Assembly (NCBI RefSeq): GCF_020080835.1
Contig: NC_058164.1
Span: 26,451,270-26,515,269 of the forward strand
DNA from: Cotesia glomerata
Taxonomy: Eukaryota > Arthropoda > Insecta > Hymenoptera > Braconidae
Reading direction: 5' to 3'
DNA length: 64,000 nucleotides
Shown here piece after piece: positions 41,901 through 51,117 of the stretch (positions within the stretch are counted from its first letter, which is position 1; the number at the start of each line of letters is the position of its first letter). The position numbers and the translations under genes were made by a program. The notes beneath the pieces were generated by a model. That model searched no databases. It had not been told where the DNA came from and saw nothing but the letters and a program-made list of their open reading frames with translations.

Positions 41901-44900
41901 ATACTGAAAATCATATATTATGATCTATTTAAAAGTGTTATCAACTATAGAATTAAACCCTGGAGTAGTTCCTATGATAAAACATTAAAACCTATAGTAA
42001 GGTAAAAGCCCCATTATATGATCATGTACCAGTATATGATCACTCCATGTATTTGTATATCTATACTCACAAATATAGGTATACAAATACATGGAGTGAT
42101 CATATACTGGTACATGATCATATATAGGGGCTTTTACCTTAAATCTTCAAAGTAAATTGTTAAAATAAAAATTACAGATGATTCGTTGATCCCACTGAAA
42201 ATTAAATAATCTTTCACTTATTATTTTTCTGAATGTAAAACTTTGTACTCTCAGAGAATAGTTATTACACGGTCCAGTCAGTTAACTCGACCAAAAATTA
42301 ATAAAACACTCACTAAAAATTCACTTTATATTGCAATAAAATACTTCAATCTACTTCCCAATAATCTGAAAGCTCTAAATTTTAATAAAAGGTTAAGAAA
42401 GCATATACTTTGTACACTACTTATTTAGTTAACTAATTATTTGTATCAATTTTAGGAATGTATTATATTTTTCTGGTGTTTAAAATAAATAAATAAATAC
42501 TTTAAATACCTTACCATCCGGCCTATACTTTGGTATTTATCAATAAATAAATAAATAAATAAATGAATTTAGAGTGAGTTTATAGTAAATATTTTAGTCA
42601 TTTCCAACAAAGCAATTGTCACTGAAGCTTTTCTCACGGTTACAATAATTTTCTCTAAAAGGTTACCATTTTTCTGCAGCATCACCCAATTAGATGGCCC
42701 AAACTGATTTATCATTCTGAAAAATACGCTTTTAGATAAAATCATCGAAAATGGTCAAACTGCAATTAAAGCCAAGTTCTTTATATCTAAATATTCTGAA
42801 AAATATTCTCACCCGTCGACATTATCTCTGGTTTGTAAGCTAAGCCGGCAAATAGACTCGGTTATTTATTCCCACGCACTCGAGTAATTTAGCAGAGATA
42901 TTTTTTCCACTAGATTAAGGGGGTGTATATATTAGCCACATGTCGTCTGAGAATTTTAAAAATTCAAAGTAACTCTAGTAGGATTGTAAATAAAACCTAA
43001 GCGATGATGCTCGTTGCAGTGTTCTTAATCGATCAAGATTAAATTGCGTCTGGTCTTAACTAACTTTCTACATATCCTTCCCAAAGACCAGGACCAAAAC
43101 CAAGACATTTATTTTTTTATTCTTATAGTTTGCATTAATTCCTAAATATTCCGTGGATTTTTTTTTTCATTAAATTTCAACAGACTTAACACAGGTGAGT
43201 AACAGCCAGTTCACCTTCGAAGTAAAGACGATTTAAAATCGGTCCACCTGCCTTGCTGGCGTACTACAAGAGTACTTTCGAATGTATGACTAAAAATAAA
43301 TATAAAACAAAAGGTTCTCGATTTCATGAATCGTTTTTTTTTTTTTTTTTTTTTTCCAAGTTTTTAAAGGATAGTTTTTGGAATCGAATAACGATATCGA
43401 GTAGACCAGGAGAGAGTATGTGAATTGGTGTGGCCGTGCCACGCGACTCAAAGGGTTCTTGCACAGGTAAAATAAAATTGAGAAGGGACATGACAAAAAA
43501 TGAAATAAAAAGGAAATTCTGTGAGTATATAGCTACAGTAGAATACCACTACCTAGAGAAAATAATACCTTATACCTTGAACCTTGTACCTTCTCTTGGT
43601 TCGGCTGTCAGGGAGCCTTACAACCCCAATGGGATCGCCGAGGGGTGAAGTCGAGGAGCCGAGAGAAGAATAGAGAGAATCCGGGCTGAAACTACCGAAG
43701 AATGAACAAGGAAAAAAATTTATAAAAACATTTAAAAGGGCTCAGGTAGCCACTGGTGCTCAACCAAACCCAACAAAATAACAACTCCTGGGTCTGCTCT
43801 TGGTTATATTTATACGAAATACCGAGTACTAAGTTGTCTGAGTTGGGCTAGAGGGGAATGAGAGTAGCCAGACCCTTTTATAATCGAGGATGAACGACCG
43901 CGGTCAAAAATTTAAAAGGCGCAGCTTGCAGTATTTTTATTACGGGAGAACGATACAGTTTTAAGACTGCATCCGGCCATTCGATTGATCGATAACTCCA
44001 GGGGATTAACATGTCCAAGAAATATATGCACTCGGGATTTACTCACAGGATGTCGAGGAGGAAGAGGTCAAACATCCTTTTCAATAGATAATATAACTTG
44101 ATGATATACCCGGTGGATTTTTATTAAATATGTTAGTTGATGTTTTACCATCGATAAAACTCTCATTTTGGGTAGTAGAGACCCTTCCCGGGTATCCGGT
44201 ACCCTTCTCTCCAAAGATTTCTACCAGTTATTCAAGTTATTTCGCAATTTCCGTTCTAAAACTACTCACTGTTCTTAATTCATTACTTTAATATGTATCA
44301 TATAAAATATATTCTGCGTTTTATTTTAAATAAGTAGAGGGGCTGAGAGATTTGATACTTTGATGAAGCCCCAGGGTGTCCCGGGTTACTCTTTTCGGAT
44401 CTAACAAAGACCGAGAATTTGGAAGAAAAAATAAAATATAAAAGTAAGAGAGAAAGGAGACGGGACGCTGCTGGAAGTGAGTTTAATGCGAAGGTGTATC
44501 GGAGAAGGCCGTCTGCCACGCGACCAGGTAACAATAGTGGGGCGAGACCTGGTCTTAAAAAACGATGCTTGATTTCATTTAAAATCCCAAAATTTTACCC
44601 TTCAAATTTTCCATCTTTGCTGAAATGCAAGTGATGGTTTCTTGGCTTGGTTTCTTGATTCGGTTTCTATAATAAGTGTCAAAATTAAAAACAAGACCCC
44701 AAAACTGAGCACCCCGGAGAAGAGGAAGCCGAGGAGGCAGAGGAGCCCAAAAACAATAAAACAAAAGCAAAATGATCGTCCGTTGCACCGTTCGGGAGTA
44801 AACGGAACGCGTACGTATACTCGGGTGATGCCACGCGACCAGAATCTGGTGGGGGGACTCGGTAACGGGGCGCGGGAGGGCACGGGGGTAAAAAAAAGTT

Positions 44901-47900
44901 GTAGAAGGCGAGCGAGCAACTAAACCGAACACGGGGAAAAGGGAATGAGACGCAGGGGAACTTAGCAGCTGTCGTTTGCTGCCCCCCTTCGCGTTACACT
45001 GGGGCCCAACTGGGACACTGGCGTAGGGCGCTGGGGCCCAAAGACCCATCAGAGGTTCTCCGTTCCCTTTTTGATCAAATTTTCCACGCTAGTCCAATTA
45101 GTCTTCAAATTCGACCCCAAATTGCCACACTAGACCCATTTCCGACTAGAAATTTCAGTGAGGCAGTGATTTGGCGCAAGGTAAGGCATGCCGAATTGCA
45201 AAATTGCAATAAGTGAGGCATCCGAACCAGACCAAAGTTTGGGATGTAACGCAATTGCGCTGAGTTGTAAGCTCAGCCTAATTTAGGTTGCAATTTGGAA
45301 AGCACACTTGCTGGTGACTATCTAAACTTTATTTGGTCCGAATTTGGCTACCTAACTAGGCAGTTAACGTCGCAATCGGTAGATTTGGGGACTGACGTCA
45401 CTATCTAGGACGACAGGCACTACTCAGGGTGTAATTAGTGGAAAATAAATGAAAAAGATTGCATAACTGAGATTGATCGAATTGTTAGTGGAAAGGTGTA
45501 ACAATAAAGGAAGAAATAGCAGGGTTGCTGTTGGCGCAAAACGCAAACGCGTGCCAGGGCACGTGACCCGCACGTGTCTACTCGTCTTCACTCCCCCCCA
45601 TCTTTTTCTTCCGCGGGTCTCTGGGTGTATTCCGACGCTATCTGTTAACAGAGCTAATGTACAGTTTACCTATGTTGGGTTTGTATTTACACTCGCTCAG
45701 AAACACAAAGATTTGCTTCGGTAATTTATACAGCCCTGTCATGGAAAACTCGGTGACCTTTTCGCCTGACAAACTGATAGACATTATCGTACCGATTGAA
45801 AGAGTGACACCTGGCAAAGGGCAGGTTATTTTTTGGCTCTGCTGACATAATCAAAACATTTTGAGACCCAGGAATTAATCGTACTATTATTTATTGGGGG
45901 ATGTTTAGCCACTAAACAACATAAGGGCTCACTACGGAATCTGGCCAGATGTCTACTTCGAGGCAGGTCGTGTCAGGGTGTATTGCCCCATGTCCAGCTC
46001 TCAGGTTCTACAGGTGCCAAATCGTTTACTCCATATGCTTTTAAATCCACGATAAACAAATAAAAGAAAAATTATGTTACGAAATATGGTATTAACTTCG
46101 TTGGGATGTATATGTGGAGGGAATGTTTTAAGTTATATCGAACTTGAGAATAATTATCGTACCACGCCTATGGAGCGCTCCTAGGGTGGTAAATCCACGG
46201 ACCAGGGTTTCCAAAAAAAATAATGTTGGAAAGATAAATTAAAGCATGTAAGTTCCTTTTGGAATGAATAAGGTAATCCGGAGAAAGTGTACGAGCAGAT
46301 GGTCTTCTTCGCGGTAAACAAATATGGAGGAAGTTGTTTTGTTAATGGAAAGTTTTAATTGTAAAATGAAGACATTTGGAGGATTTATTTGGTAGAGATT
46401 AGAATTTTGAGAAAAAGGGATTGTTTCTAAGATCTTTAAACAAACTGTGGAAAATTTATGAATTTTTAAGATTTTAGATTAATATAATTTGAAAAAAAAA
46501 AAAAAAAAGACATTGAAATTAATAATACTAAAGTTAGCCGACGTTTTTAATTTTTTTTTAATAATTAAATTACAACAAAAAAATATTTTTTAAAAATTGC
46601 ACTGCTAATTTTTGAAGTTTTTTACAAATGAATTTTTTTTTTAGTTTTTTTGTTATCATTTTATCAATAAAAAAAAAATTCTAAAAATTTTTAGATGTCG
46701 GCTAACTTAATTTTCATTCAAATTAGCCGACGTTCAACAATTTTAGATTTTTTTTTATCAATTAAATTAGAACAAAAAAAAACATTTTTACAAAATTGCA
46801 CGTATAATTTTTCAAACTTTCTACATGTGAAATTTTGTCATAGTTTTTTTTTAATAATTTTTTCAATAAAAAAAATTCTAAAAATTTTTAGATGGCTGAC
46901 TTTATTGCCATAAAAAAAAATGTGTAATTTTTTTTTGTTTAGTGAAGAATAAATAATTTTTGTTTATTAGAAAAACATTTCGTGACCAAAAGTTACTTTT
47001 TCAGGGCTTACTTTAAATAAATTAAATAACATTTACAACCAAAACAAAGCAATTTAAAAGTATCAACATAAATTTGCTCGTTAAAAAAAATTCTATATTT
47101 ATTTTTAAGGAATTTTTTTCAATAATTGCAATTAATATTTTATATAAAAAAAATTGAATCAAGTAAATAATTTTGGAGAATTTAATTATTTTAATTTGAC
47201 TAAAAAATTTTTTTTTGGTTTAAAAATTTTTCACTAATTTTTTTTCAATGTTAGTACAATAATTTTTGATAAAAAAAAAATTGATAAAATAACTGCAAAG
47301 CCCGAAAAAATAAAAAAAAAAATTTATCAGAATTATGACTGGAAATTCCGTTAGTTTATGGCCGGTAAAATATGCCAATTTTTATCCGACAACAGTTATT
47401 ATAATTCCGAGGACGTGTGCGAGGCGCGTGTGAGGACTCGAGAGGGAGAGGACCGGCGGCGAGAGAAACAGGAAGAAAATGAGAAAGAGGAGAAGAGGCA
47501 GGTGCATCATGGTGACACTCCCTACACACTATGCTGGTTGTTAAAGTAACAGAGGCTGAGGCTGCTAGAGGCCCAAGTCACGCAGTGTTGTGTCTGGATC
47601 CGGATTTTTTCACAAACTATAAATGCAGCCGGCTTCTAAAAATTTTATACTGAGGAAAATTCAATGGGGAAATTCACGTTTGATCAAGAACAGTTTATTT
47701 CATTTATTTCTTGAGAGGATAACAGAATGTCCATCATAATCTTTACAGCCTCGTCGCTCCAACACCTGTCGGTAGATCGAACAAAGATTTCTCTTTTTTT
47801 ATTATTATATAGTTTATTCAAAAATTACGACCGGCCATCCGAGGTAACTTCCACGCAAGATATATTTATAGAAACTCCAACAGATAAAAATCCTTCTTCA

Positions 47901-50574
47901 TATTTATCTTCATGTGTGTATCGGCTATATATAGACCGATCCTGCTCTTACTTAGGTTCGGTAATTTATTATGAAGATTAGATTTAAAGTTAAGTAATAA
48001 TTTTTAAAGTTATCAAGCCTCTCAGCCTGGAAAATCTAAATTAAATGATAAAAAAATATCAGCTGAGATAAGTTTTATAAAAATAAATCAAGAATAGTGA
48101 GTTAATAAATACTAGCAACCTTGCAGTCACTACGTGACTGCCTAAACTTGTAAACTATAAATAAATAAAATTTTGCTTTATTAAATAATTACTTTTGTTA
48201 AATTACACTGTACTTTCTTAAATATTGACATTTTTTAAGATATAAGCTCATCCTGATGTTATACTCATCAAGAGCTTTCATTTGAGTACTCACATGCATT
48301 TTTGATATATTTTTCATATATTAATATATATGTCATATATTTTAAAGATATAAGCTCATCCTGATGTTATACTCATCAAGAGCTTTCATTTGAGTACCTA
48401 CATGCATTTTTGATATATTTTTCATATATACATATATATAATATATATATAAATATATGAAATATATGGAAAATTGATGTGGGTACTTAAATGAAAGATC
48501 TTGACGAGTGTATCATCGGGAAGAGCTTATATCTTTAAAAATGTCAATATTTAAAAAAGTACAGTACAATTTAACATAATTAAGAAACGACCTTGTATCT
48601 TGAAAACTATTGACACTTTTAAAGATATAAGCTCACTCTAACATTACACTCATTGAGACTTTTTATTTGAGTACCCACATGCATTTTTGATATATTTTTC
48701 ATATATACATATATATATAATATATATAAAATTGATGTGAGTACTCAAATGAAAGGTCTTAACGAGTGTAATATCGGGATGAGCTTATATCTTTGAAAAT
48801 GTCAATAGTTCACAAGATATTTGTTAAAATGCCCTGTATTTTCTTAGCTATTGATATTTTTAAAGATATAAGCTCATCTTGATGTTACACTTATCAAGAC
48901 CTTTCATTTGATTACCCACATGCTTTTTTAATATATTTTTCATAAATACATACATATAATATATATAAATATATGAAAAATTGATGTGGGTACTCAAATG
49001 AAAGATCTTAACGAGCGTAACATCGGGATGAGCTTATATCTTTAAAAATGTCAATAATTCACAAGATATTTTATAAAATGCTCCGTATTTTCTTAGCTAT
49101 TGATATTTTTAAAGATATAAGCTCATCTTGATGTTACACTTATCAAGACCTTTCATTTGATTACCCACATGCTTTTTTAATATATTTTTCATAAATACAT
49201 ACATATAATATATATAAATATATGAAAAATTGATGTGGGTACTCAAATGAAAGATCTTAACGAGCGTAACATCGGGATGAGCTTATATCATTTAAAATGT
49301 CAATAATTCACAAGATATTTTAAAAAATGCCCCGTACTTTCTTAACAATTGACATTATTAAAACTATAAGCTCATCCTGACATTACACTCATCGAGACCT
49401 TGTATTTGAGTACCCACATGTATTTTTGATATATTTTTCATATATCCATATACATAATATATATAAATATATAAAATATATGAAAAATTGATGTGGGTAC
49501 TCAAATGAAAGATCTTGAAGAGTATAATATCAGGATGAGGTTATATCTTAAAAAATAATAGTTCCCAAGATACAAGCTCATTTCTTAATTATAAATACAC
49601 TGGCCACAAAATTTTGCTTATTTTTTTAATAACATATATAAATCAAGAATAGTTAATAAATATGCATAAAAAAAAAAATATAAAACTAACCCCGGGTTAA
49701 TTGTGTCGATTAATTACGTACTTGACATACGATTTAAATTGCTCTCGACAATTCTAGCTCAATTACTACAATCGAGTACTCAAGTTCTAGCTAAAGAATT
49801 CACTTTAATTTTATACTTCATTTTTTATTTTTTATTTTTTATTTTTTATAGGGATGAGAAACACTGCAATGCATTCTATCCCATATACCACACGAATTCC
49901 CAATCGGCAGGTGTAACTTCATTGATTCAACTTTCGATTCCGCTACACAAATCCCGAACAAATCTTGGGCGAAAAATTTTAATTAATTGCGCTCTTTATT
50001 TTATTTTATTTCTTCAAATTTTTTTTTTTTTATTTATTTTTCTCTTAAAAATTTAGAAAATTTTTTGAAATAAAATTAAGAAAAAAAAAATGTAAAATTA
50101 TTTTCTGCAAGACAAATAAAATTTTCAGCGAATAAAGGGGTAGGTTATTATATTGGCTAGAATAAAACCTATAAGTGGCAGCACTGTTCAGCACATTGAC
50201 AAGTAGAACCAAAACACAGGCCGTGGTTCGTAAAAAAAACATTAATAAATGAAAACACTTTTTAAATTAAACACACCAGAGTTCAGAATAATTGTAAGAA
50301 AAAATTAAAAATAAAAATAAGCTGGAGCGAATCTTTAACGACAAAACGAAAACCGACTGGGATTAGCAAAGATTATTGTATTGCGAACTCACTCGAAGAT
50401 TCGCCAGTGATTAATGAGTAACTGAGAGTAAATTGCAGGATGCAGTGAAGAAATAAATTATTAATTAGTGTGTTAATCAGTGGTTTACTTACCGGGTTGT
50501 TTGTTGGCTATTTTATTAAAACAATTTTGAAAAACCTCGTAGAGGTGCATCGGCTCGTCGTCGCTGGCAGCCAT
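1777..50574 (-). CDS. da: daughterless-type class I bHLH (E-protein), N-terminal part, 9 exons
   Basis: E-proteins dimerise with tissue-specific bHLH factors (proneural, Twist, Sex-lethal activation in flies) and bind E-boxes in the nucleus. Nine minus-strand exons join in frame with GT..AG borders: 50493-50574, 37373-37422, 34649-34865, 33062-33090, 32645-32689, 22040-22216, 7865-8035, 3792-3876 and 1777-1907, giving 329 residues. The start MAASDDEPMHLYEVFQNC, as I recall it, matches insect Daughterless. Residues about 263-300 (DSPRYTSPKATT, then YYIDGN and GDPWNG) parallel the vertebrate TCF4 stretch DSPGYPSSKPAT ... MQDG ... SDPW. A Gly/Pro/Ser-rich stretch (45-116), a basic patch VKRKKD (121-126) and an Asn-run region (157-165) follow the disordered activation-domain style of the family. 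The bHLH and stop lie left of base 1. Exon phases agree throughout; the 5' edge of exon 7 is the weakest. The introns are repeat-rich, the longest 14 kb. Confidence 0.82.
1908..3791 (-). other. da: da intron 8 (between exons 8 and 9)
   Basis: AT-rich intron of about 1.9 kb. It contains a small inverted-repeat element at 2520-2675. Nothing else in it could be supported. Confidence 0.7.
2520..2675. repeat. Small inverted-repeat element, about 156 bp
   Basis: AAAACTAGAAAAATTACAGT at about 2521 is inverted at about 2650-2675 with about one mismatch over 26 bp. The interior repeats short TTACAGTTT/AAACTGTAA words, similar in flavour to the CACGGAAAA family but without its termini. Probably a MITE. 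Confidence 0.5.
3792..3876 (-). CDS. da: da exon 8, conserved E-protein segment
   Basis: Acceptor TTTGTTTCAG and donor ATCG|GTAAGA bound 85 nt, phase 0 to 1. It encodes YGSDEFGQDSPRYTSPK through YAEPYYI. DSPRYTSPKATT lines up with DSPGYPSSKPAT of vertebrate TCF4, the clearest family match in the window. Confidence 0.82.
3877..7864 (-). other. da: da intron 7 (about 4 kb)
   Basis: Non-coding AT-rich sequence next to exon 8. It holds a (TTAGA)n microsatellite at 3893-3913, a T-run at about 4475-4494 and a (GA)n run at about 7634-7652. An exon-like GC-balanced stretch at about 6412-6486 is discussed under findings. No gene was recognised. Confidence 0.6.
3893..3913. repeat. (TTAGA)n microsatellite
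   Basis: About four tandem TTAGA units just upstream of the exon 8 acceptor (on the gene's strand). Not the insect telomere repeat TTAGG. Confidence 0.85.
7865..8035 (-). CDS. da: da exon 7 (acceptor uncertain)
   Basis: A donor GGG|GTAACT ends this exon in phase 0, joining cleanly to exon 8. The coding part reads QDPNFKMNHQSFKLSDFG onwards and ends KCGQESG, Ser/Pro-rich in the middle. A phase-0 start fits acceptor TTCAAG|CAG at 8035. An alternative acceptor at 8046 (GGACAG) would need an unseen extra exon. Neither acceptor has a strong pyrimidine tract. Confidence 0.65.
11112..11140. repeat. (TCC)n microsatellite
   Basis: Nine to ten TCC units inside da intron 6. Confidence 0.9.
15543..15574. 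repeat. A-run, about 32 nt
   Basis: Uninterrupted adenines. A similar run of about 33 lies at 19086-19118. Neither is preceded by a recognisable retroposed sequence. Confidence 0.9.
17164..17192. repeat. (GT)n microsatellite
   Basis: About 14 GT units in da intron 6, next to a GC-richer island at 16960-17150. Confidence 0.9.
18258..18296. repeat. (TTC)n microsatellite
   Basis: About twelve TTC units in da intron 6. Confidence 0.9.
22040..22216 (-). CDS. da: da exon 6 (59 codons)
   Basis: Phase 0 at both ends. It encodes residues 142-200, starting SNTILRDISTTEKLMG, then Asn runs (NNNN, NNN), GDIMFHMGDE and FQSAYQSIVDGGPQ before donor CAG|GTAAAA. The acceptor GATGATGCAG has no good pyrimidine tract. 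The bases before it read ATG ATG CAG in frame, so an alternative transcript could start here. Confidence 0.78.
25585..25609. repeat. (GTGAGT)n minisatellite
   Basis: Four tandem GTGAGT units. On the plus strand each resembles a splice donor; the gene runs on the minus strand, so this has no splicing meaning for da. Confidence 0.8.
29917..29949. repeat. (TGT)n microsatellite
   Basis: About eleven TTG/TGT units in da intron 5. Confidence 0.9.
30133..30169. other. Perfect 15-bp hairpin, 7-nt loop
   Basis: TGGTGTGGCCTCGAA (30133-30147) and its exact complement (30155-30169) enclose GAATTCG. The stem is GC-rich in an AT-rich intron. It is shorter than a typical animal miRNA precursor and has no T-run, so its function is unknown. 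Confidence 0.7.
30739..30917. repeat. Left 179-bp direct repeat flanking a TIR element
   Basis: This segment recurs in direct orientation at 31681-31859. The first ~140 bp are identical, with about six mismatches clustered at the far end. The two copies abut both ends of the 30918-31680 element exactly. Confidence 0.85.
30918..31680 (+). mobile_element. CACGGAAAA-family TIR element, monomer (763 bp)
   Basis: Begins CACGGAAAAGAGTAAACTG and ends TTACTTTTTTCCGTG, an inverted terminus. The interior is AT-rich with many ACAGTTT/AAACTGT words, and no usable open frame is seen. Related copies lie at 35204-36595 and 40402-41807. It is non-autonomous, and the superfamily is not identifiable from the ends. 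It sits between two 179-bp direct repeats. Confidence 0.75.
31681..31859. repeat. Right 179-bp direct repeat flanking a TIR element
   Basis: Partner of 30739-30917, same length and orientation. It starts TGGAAATTAATATAAC directly after the element's terminal CCGTG. Confidence 0.85.
32645..32689 (-). CDS. da: da exon 5, 45-nt in-frame exon
   Basis: Acceptor with a pyrimidine tract (CTCTCTGTTGTACAG) and donor TGG|GTGAGT enclose 15 full codons reading SLDSADGEVVTTQHW. Both borders are phase 0, so it could be skipped without a frameshift. Confidence 0.75.
33062..33090 (-). CDS. da: da exon 4, 29-nt microexon with basic patch
   Basis: Acceptor ATCTTACAG and a strong donor GAC|GTAAGTG bound only 29 nt. 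Taking phase 1 from exon 3 it reads GAAAVKRKKD and returns phase 0, which is what exon 5 needs. VKRKKD is a plausible monopartite nuclear localisation signal. It was found because exon 3 (phase 1) cannot join exon 6 (phase 0) directly. Confidence 0.75.
33470..34550. repeat. Palindrome array A (4 monomers) in da intron 3
   Basis: Four head-to-tail near-perfect inverted repeats (about 33478-33722, 33741-33968, 34023-34255, 34311-34545). One arm contains AAGATATAAGCTCATCCTGA and CATTTGAGTACCCACATG; the other is its complement; (TA)n fills the centre. The array ends with a conserved CATTTTCGAATRCAGCCTAAAT at about 34553, shared with 39033. Confidence 0.85.
34649..34865 (-). CDS. da: da exon 3 (Gly/Pro-rich)
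   Basis: A 217-nt exon from acceptor TTGTTCCAG to donor TCCG|GTGAG, phase 0 to 1. It encodes residues 45-116: a run of Gly (PGSGPGGGGG), then TYPPDSPYFPFG and a Pro/Thr/Ser tail ending LPNS. Low complexity and disorder are typical of transactivation regions. Its GC content is clearly above the AT-rich introns around it. Confidence 0.85.
35162..36637 (-). mobile_element. CACGGAAAA-family dimer (35204-36595) with 42-bp flanking duplication
   Basis: Reverse-oriented full copy (35204 to about 35953) joined to a truncated copy (about 35954-36595). The junction is a TIR end abutting TACAAAGTGTAAAAGCC, the same junction as in the 40402-41807 dimer. Flanks 35162-35203 and 36596-36637 are direct 42-bp repeats (start TATAAAATAAATATTTCGAG) with two mismatches. 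It lies in da intron 2. Confidence 0.75.
37373..37422 (-). CDS. da: da exon 2 (50 nt)
   Basis: Acceptor ATTTTACAG and donor ATG|GTGAG bound 50 nt. It takes phase 1 from exon 1 and returns phase 0. It encodes EKPGFQSPYGPTMDNGM, a Ser/Pro/Gly stretch with the SPYG motif common near E-protein N-termini. Skipping it would shift the frame. Confidence 0.8.
37640..39060. repeat. Palindrome array B, first monomer split by an LTR
   Basis: Monomer 1 is split into 37640-37747 and 38319-38440 by a 571-bp insertion. Monomers 2 and 3 lie at about 38470-38705 and 38755-39005. The array ends with the GAATGCAGCCTAAAT block shared with array A. Confidence 0.85.
37748..38318 (+). mobile_element. Probable solo LTR (571 bp), CATA target duplication
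   Basis: Starts CGTCGGAG and ends CTCCGACA, short inverted ends like an LTR (TG..CA with one changed base). It is flanked by CATA at 37744-37747 and 38319-38322 and inserted in the (TA)n centre of a palindromic repeat. An AATAAA signal lies near 38252 in plus orientation. No internal retroviral-type genes remain, so it looks like a recombined solo LTR. Confidence 0.65.
40402..41807 (+). mobile_element. CACGGAAAA-family dimer, forward orientation
   Basis: Truncated copy 40402-41046 directly followed by a full copy 41047-41807 ending TTTTTTCCGTG. The internal junction (GGCTTTTACACTTTCTA then CACGG) equals that of the reverse-oriented dimer at 35204-36595. No long flanking duplication was seen here. 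It abuts the LINE fossil. Confidence 0.75.
41808..42500 (+). pseudogene. Non-LTR retrotransposon (LINE) 3' fragment, reverse-transcriptase C-terminal region
   Basis: After the TIR dimer, plus-strand codons read KWNKHTSELMKKVKYLTFLF ... KIIYYDLFKSVINYRIKPW. That is the pattern W..H...L..K......LY.L followed by .IYY.LF.S..NY.I..W seen at the C-terminal side of Jockey/CR1-like reverse transcriptases. The later frame (42243-42428) has NLLPNNLKALN..., like the LINE C-terminus. A hairpin MITE at 41998-42141 and in-frame stops break it. It ends in (AATA)n tails at about 42484-42498. Dead, 5'-truncated copy. Confidence 0.65.
41998..42141. mobile_element. Hairpin MITE with TA target duplication
   Basis: AGGTAAAAGCCCC (42000) is inverted as GGGGCTTTTACCT (to 42139). 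The arms pair over about 58 bp. TA flanks both sides, the Tc1/mariner signature. It interrupts the LINE frame; without it the LINE reading frame continues across the site. Confidence 0.8.
46531..46902. mobile_element. Two GTTAGCCGAC-family AT-rich MITEs
   Basis: AAAGTTAGCCGACG at 46531 pairs with GTCGGCTAACTT near 46695. A second pair runs from 46722 to about 46902 (degenerate right end). Each is about 175 bp with an extremely AT-rich interior. Related copies lie at 51118-51990. Confidence 0.6.
48083..49662 (-). mobile_element. Palindrome array C as a bounded element (48112-about 49640), Helitron-like ends, flanking direct repeat
   Basis: On the minus strand the left-hand end reads hairpin GCAGTCAC/GTGACTGC (48123-48141), AAGGTTG, CTAG, then T. 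This is the hairpin-CTRR-T layout of a Helitron 3' end. The other end, GTGGCCAG and TTATTAAAA, recurs at 59560-59598, where it starts A|TCTATATTATT. About 5.5 palindromic monomers fill the middle. Direct repeats (48083-48111 and 49638-49662, AAATCAAGAATAG...TTAATAAATA, one copy with 4 extra bases) flank it, which Helitrons do not normally make. No protein is encoded. Confidence 0.55.
49820..49852. repeat. (TTTTTTA)n low-complexity repeat
   Basis: Four to five heptamer units in da intron 1. Confidence 0.8.
50493..50574 (-). CDS. da: da exon 1 with start codon
   Basis: ATG at 50574 opens 27 codons plus one base and ends at donor CCG|GTAAGT (phase 1). It encodes the acidic/hydrophobic start DEPMHLYEVFQNCFNKIAN, typical of insect Daughterless. 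This start was chosen because the match begins exactly here. The sequence just upstream (to about 50640) is GC-richer than its surroundings, as expected for a 5' UTR. Confidence 0.85.
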
Positions 50575-50664
50575 GTTTTTATGAACTGTCGGTTGTGGAT
50601 ATCTGTTGAGGGAACTGCCGTCTGCGGCGCCACTGTACGCCGACAATGAGATGAGATCTTTGTG

Positions 50665-50690
50665 GGTGTGTGTGTGTGTGTGTGTGTGTG
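50665..50690. repeat. (GT)n microsatellite upstream of da exon 1
   Basis: About 13 GT units roughly 90 bp upstream of the da start codon, likely within or next to the promoter. Confidence 0.9.
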
Positions 50691-51117
50691 GGAAGATGTG
50701 ATGCTACTGGAGGGGAGGCCAGTAAATACTAGTGATCAGATCACAAGCTACTGAGATACTATACTCCCGTCACTTTATCCTCTGCCTGTATGTATTATAT
50801 TTTATTTTCTATACTCTATTATTTTATGCTTTGATATAGTTTGTTTGAAGTTTTTTAAACAATTTTTTTATGATTTTAAATTTAACTGTCACTTTGCAAT
50901 TTTTTATTTTTTTTAATAAAAAAAATTATGAAAATAAATTTAACAGATATTAAATAATTTTTAGAATTTTTTTTTAACAAATAAATTATGGCAAAAAAAA
51001 TTGGCATGTAGAAATTTTAAAAAATAAAAAGTGCAATTTTTTTTTAATTATTTTTTGGAACTAATTTTTTTGTTAAAAAAAATTAAAAAATTCTATGACT
51101 GCTAATTTTACTGTCAT

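Larger units (their letters stand above)
37423..50492 (-). other. da: da intron 1, about 13 kb
   Basis: Repeat-dense first intron: palindrome array B with a nested LTR (37640-39060), TIR dimer (40402-41807), LINE fossil (41808-42500), GTTAGCCGAC elements (46531-46902) and palindrome array C (48112-49640). Between 42570 and 46500 the sequence is of mixed composition. It has GC-richer stretches at about 43400-43680 and 44380-45650, with no recognisable gene on either strand. Confidence 0.6.

Noticed and set aside
44579..45049. 156-codon minus-strand open frame and overlapping frames on both strands
   Set aside because: Composition is biased by a GC-richer island; overlapping frames are equally open and none shows a recognisable domain.
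49703..50056. 117-codon plus-strand open frame left of da exon 1
   Set aside because: Mostly Phe/Leu/Ile from T-rich and (TTTTTTA)n sequence; no coding signal.
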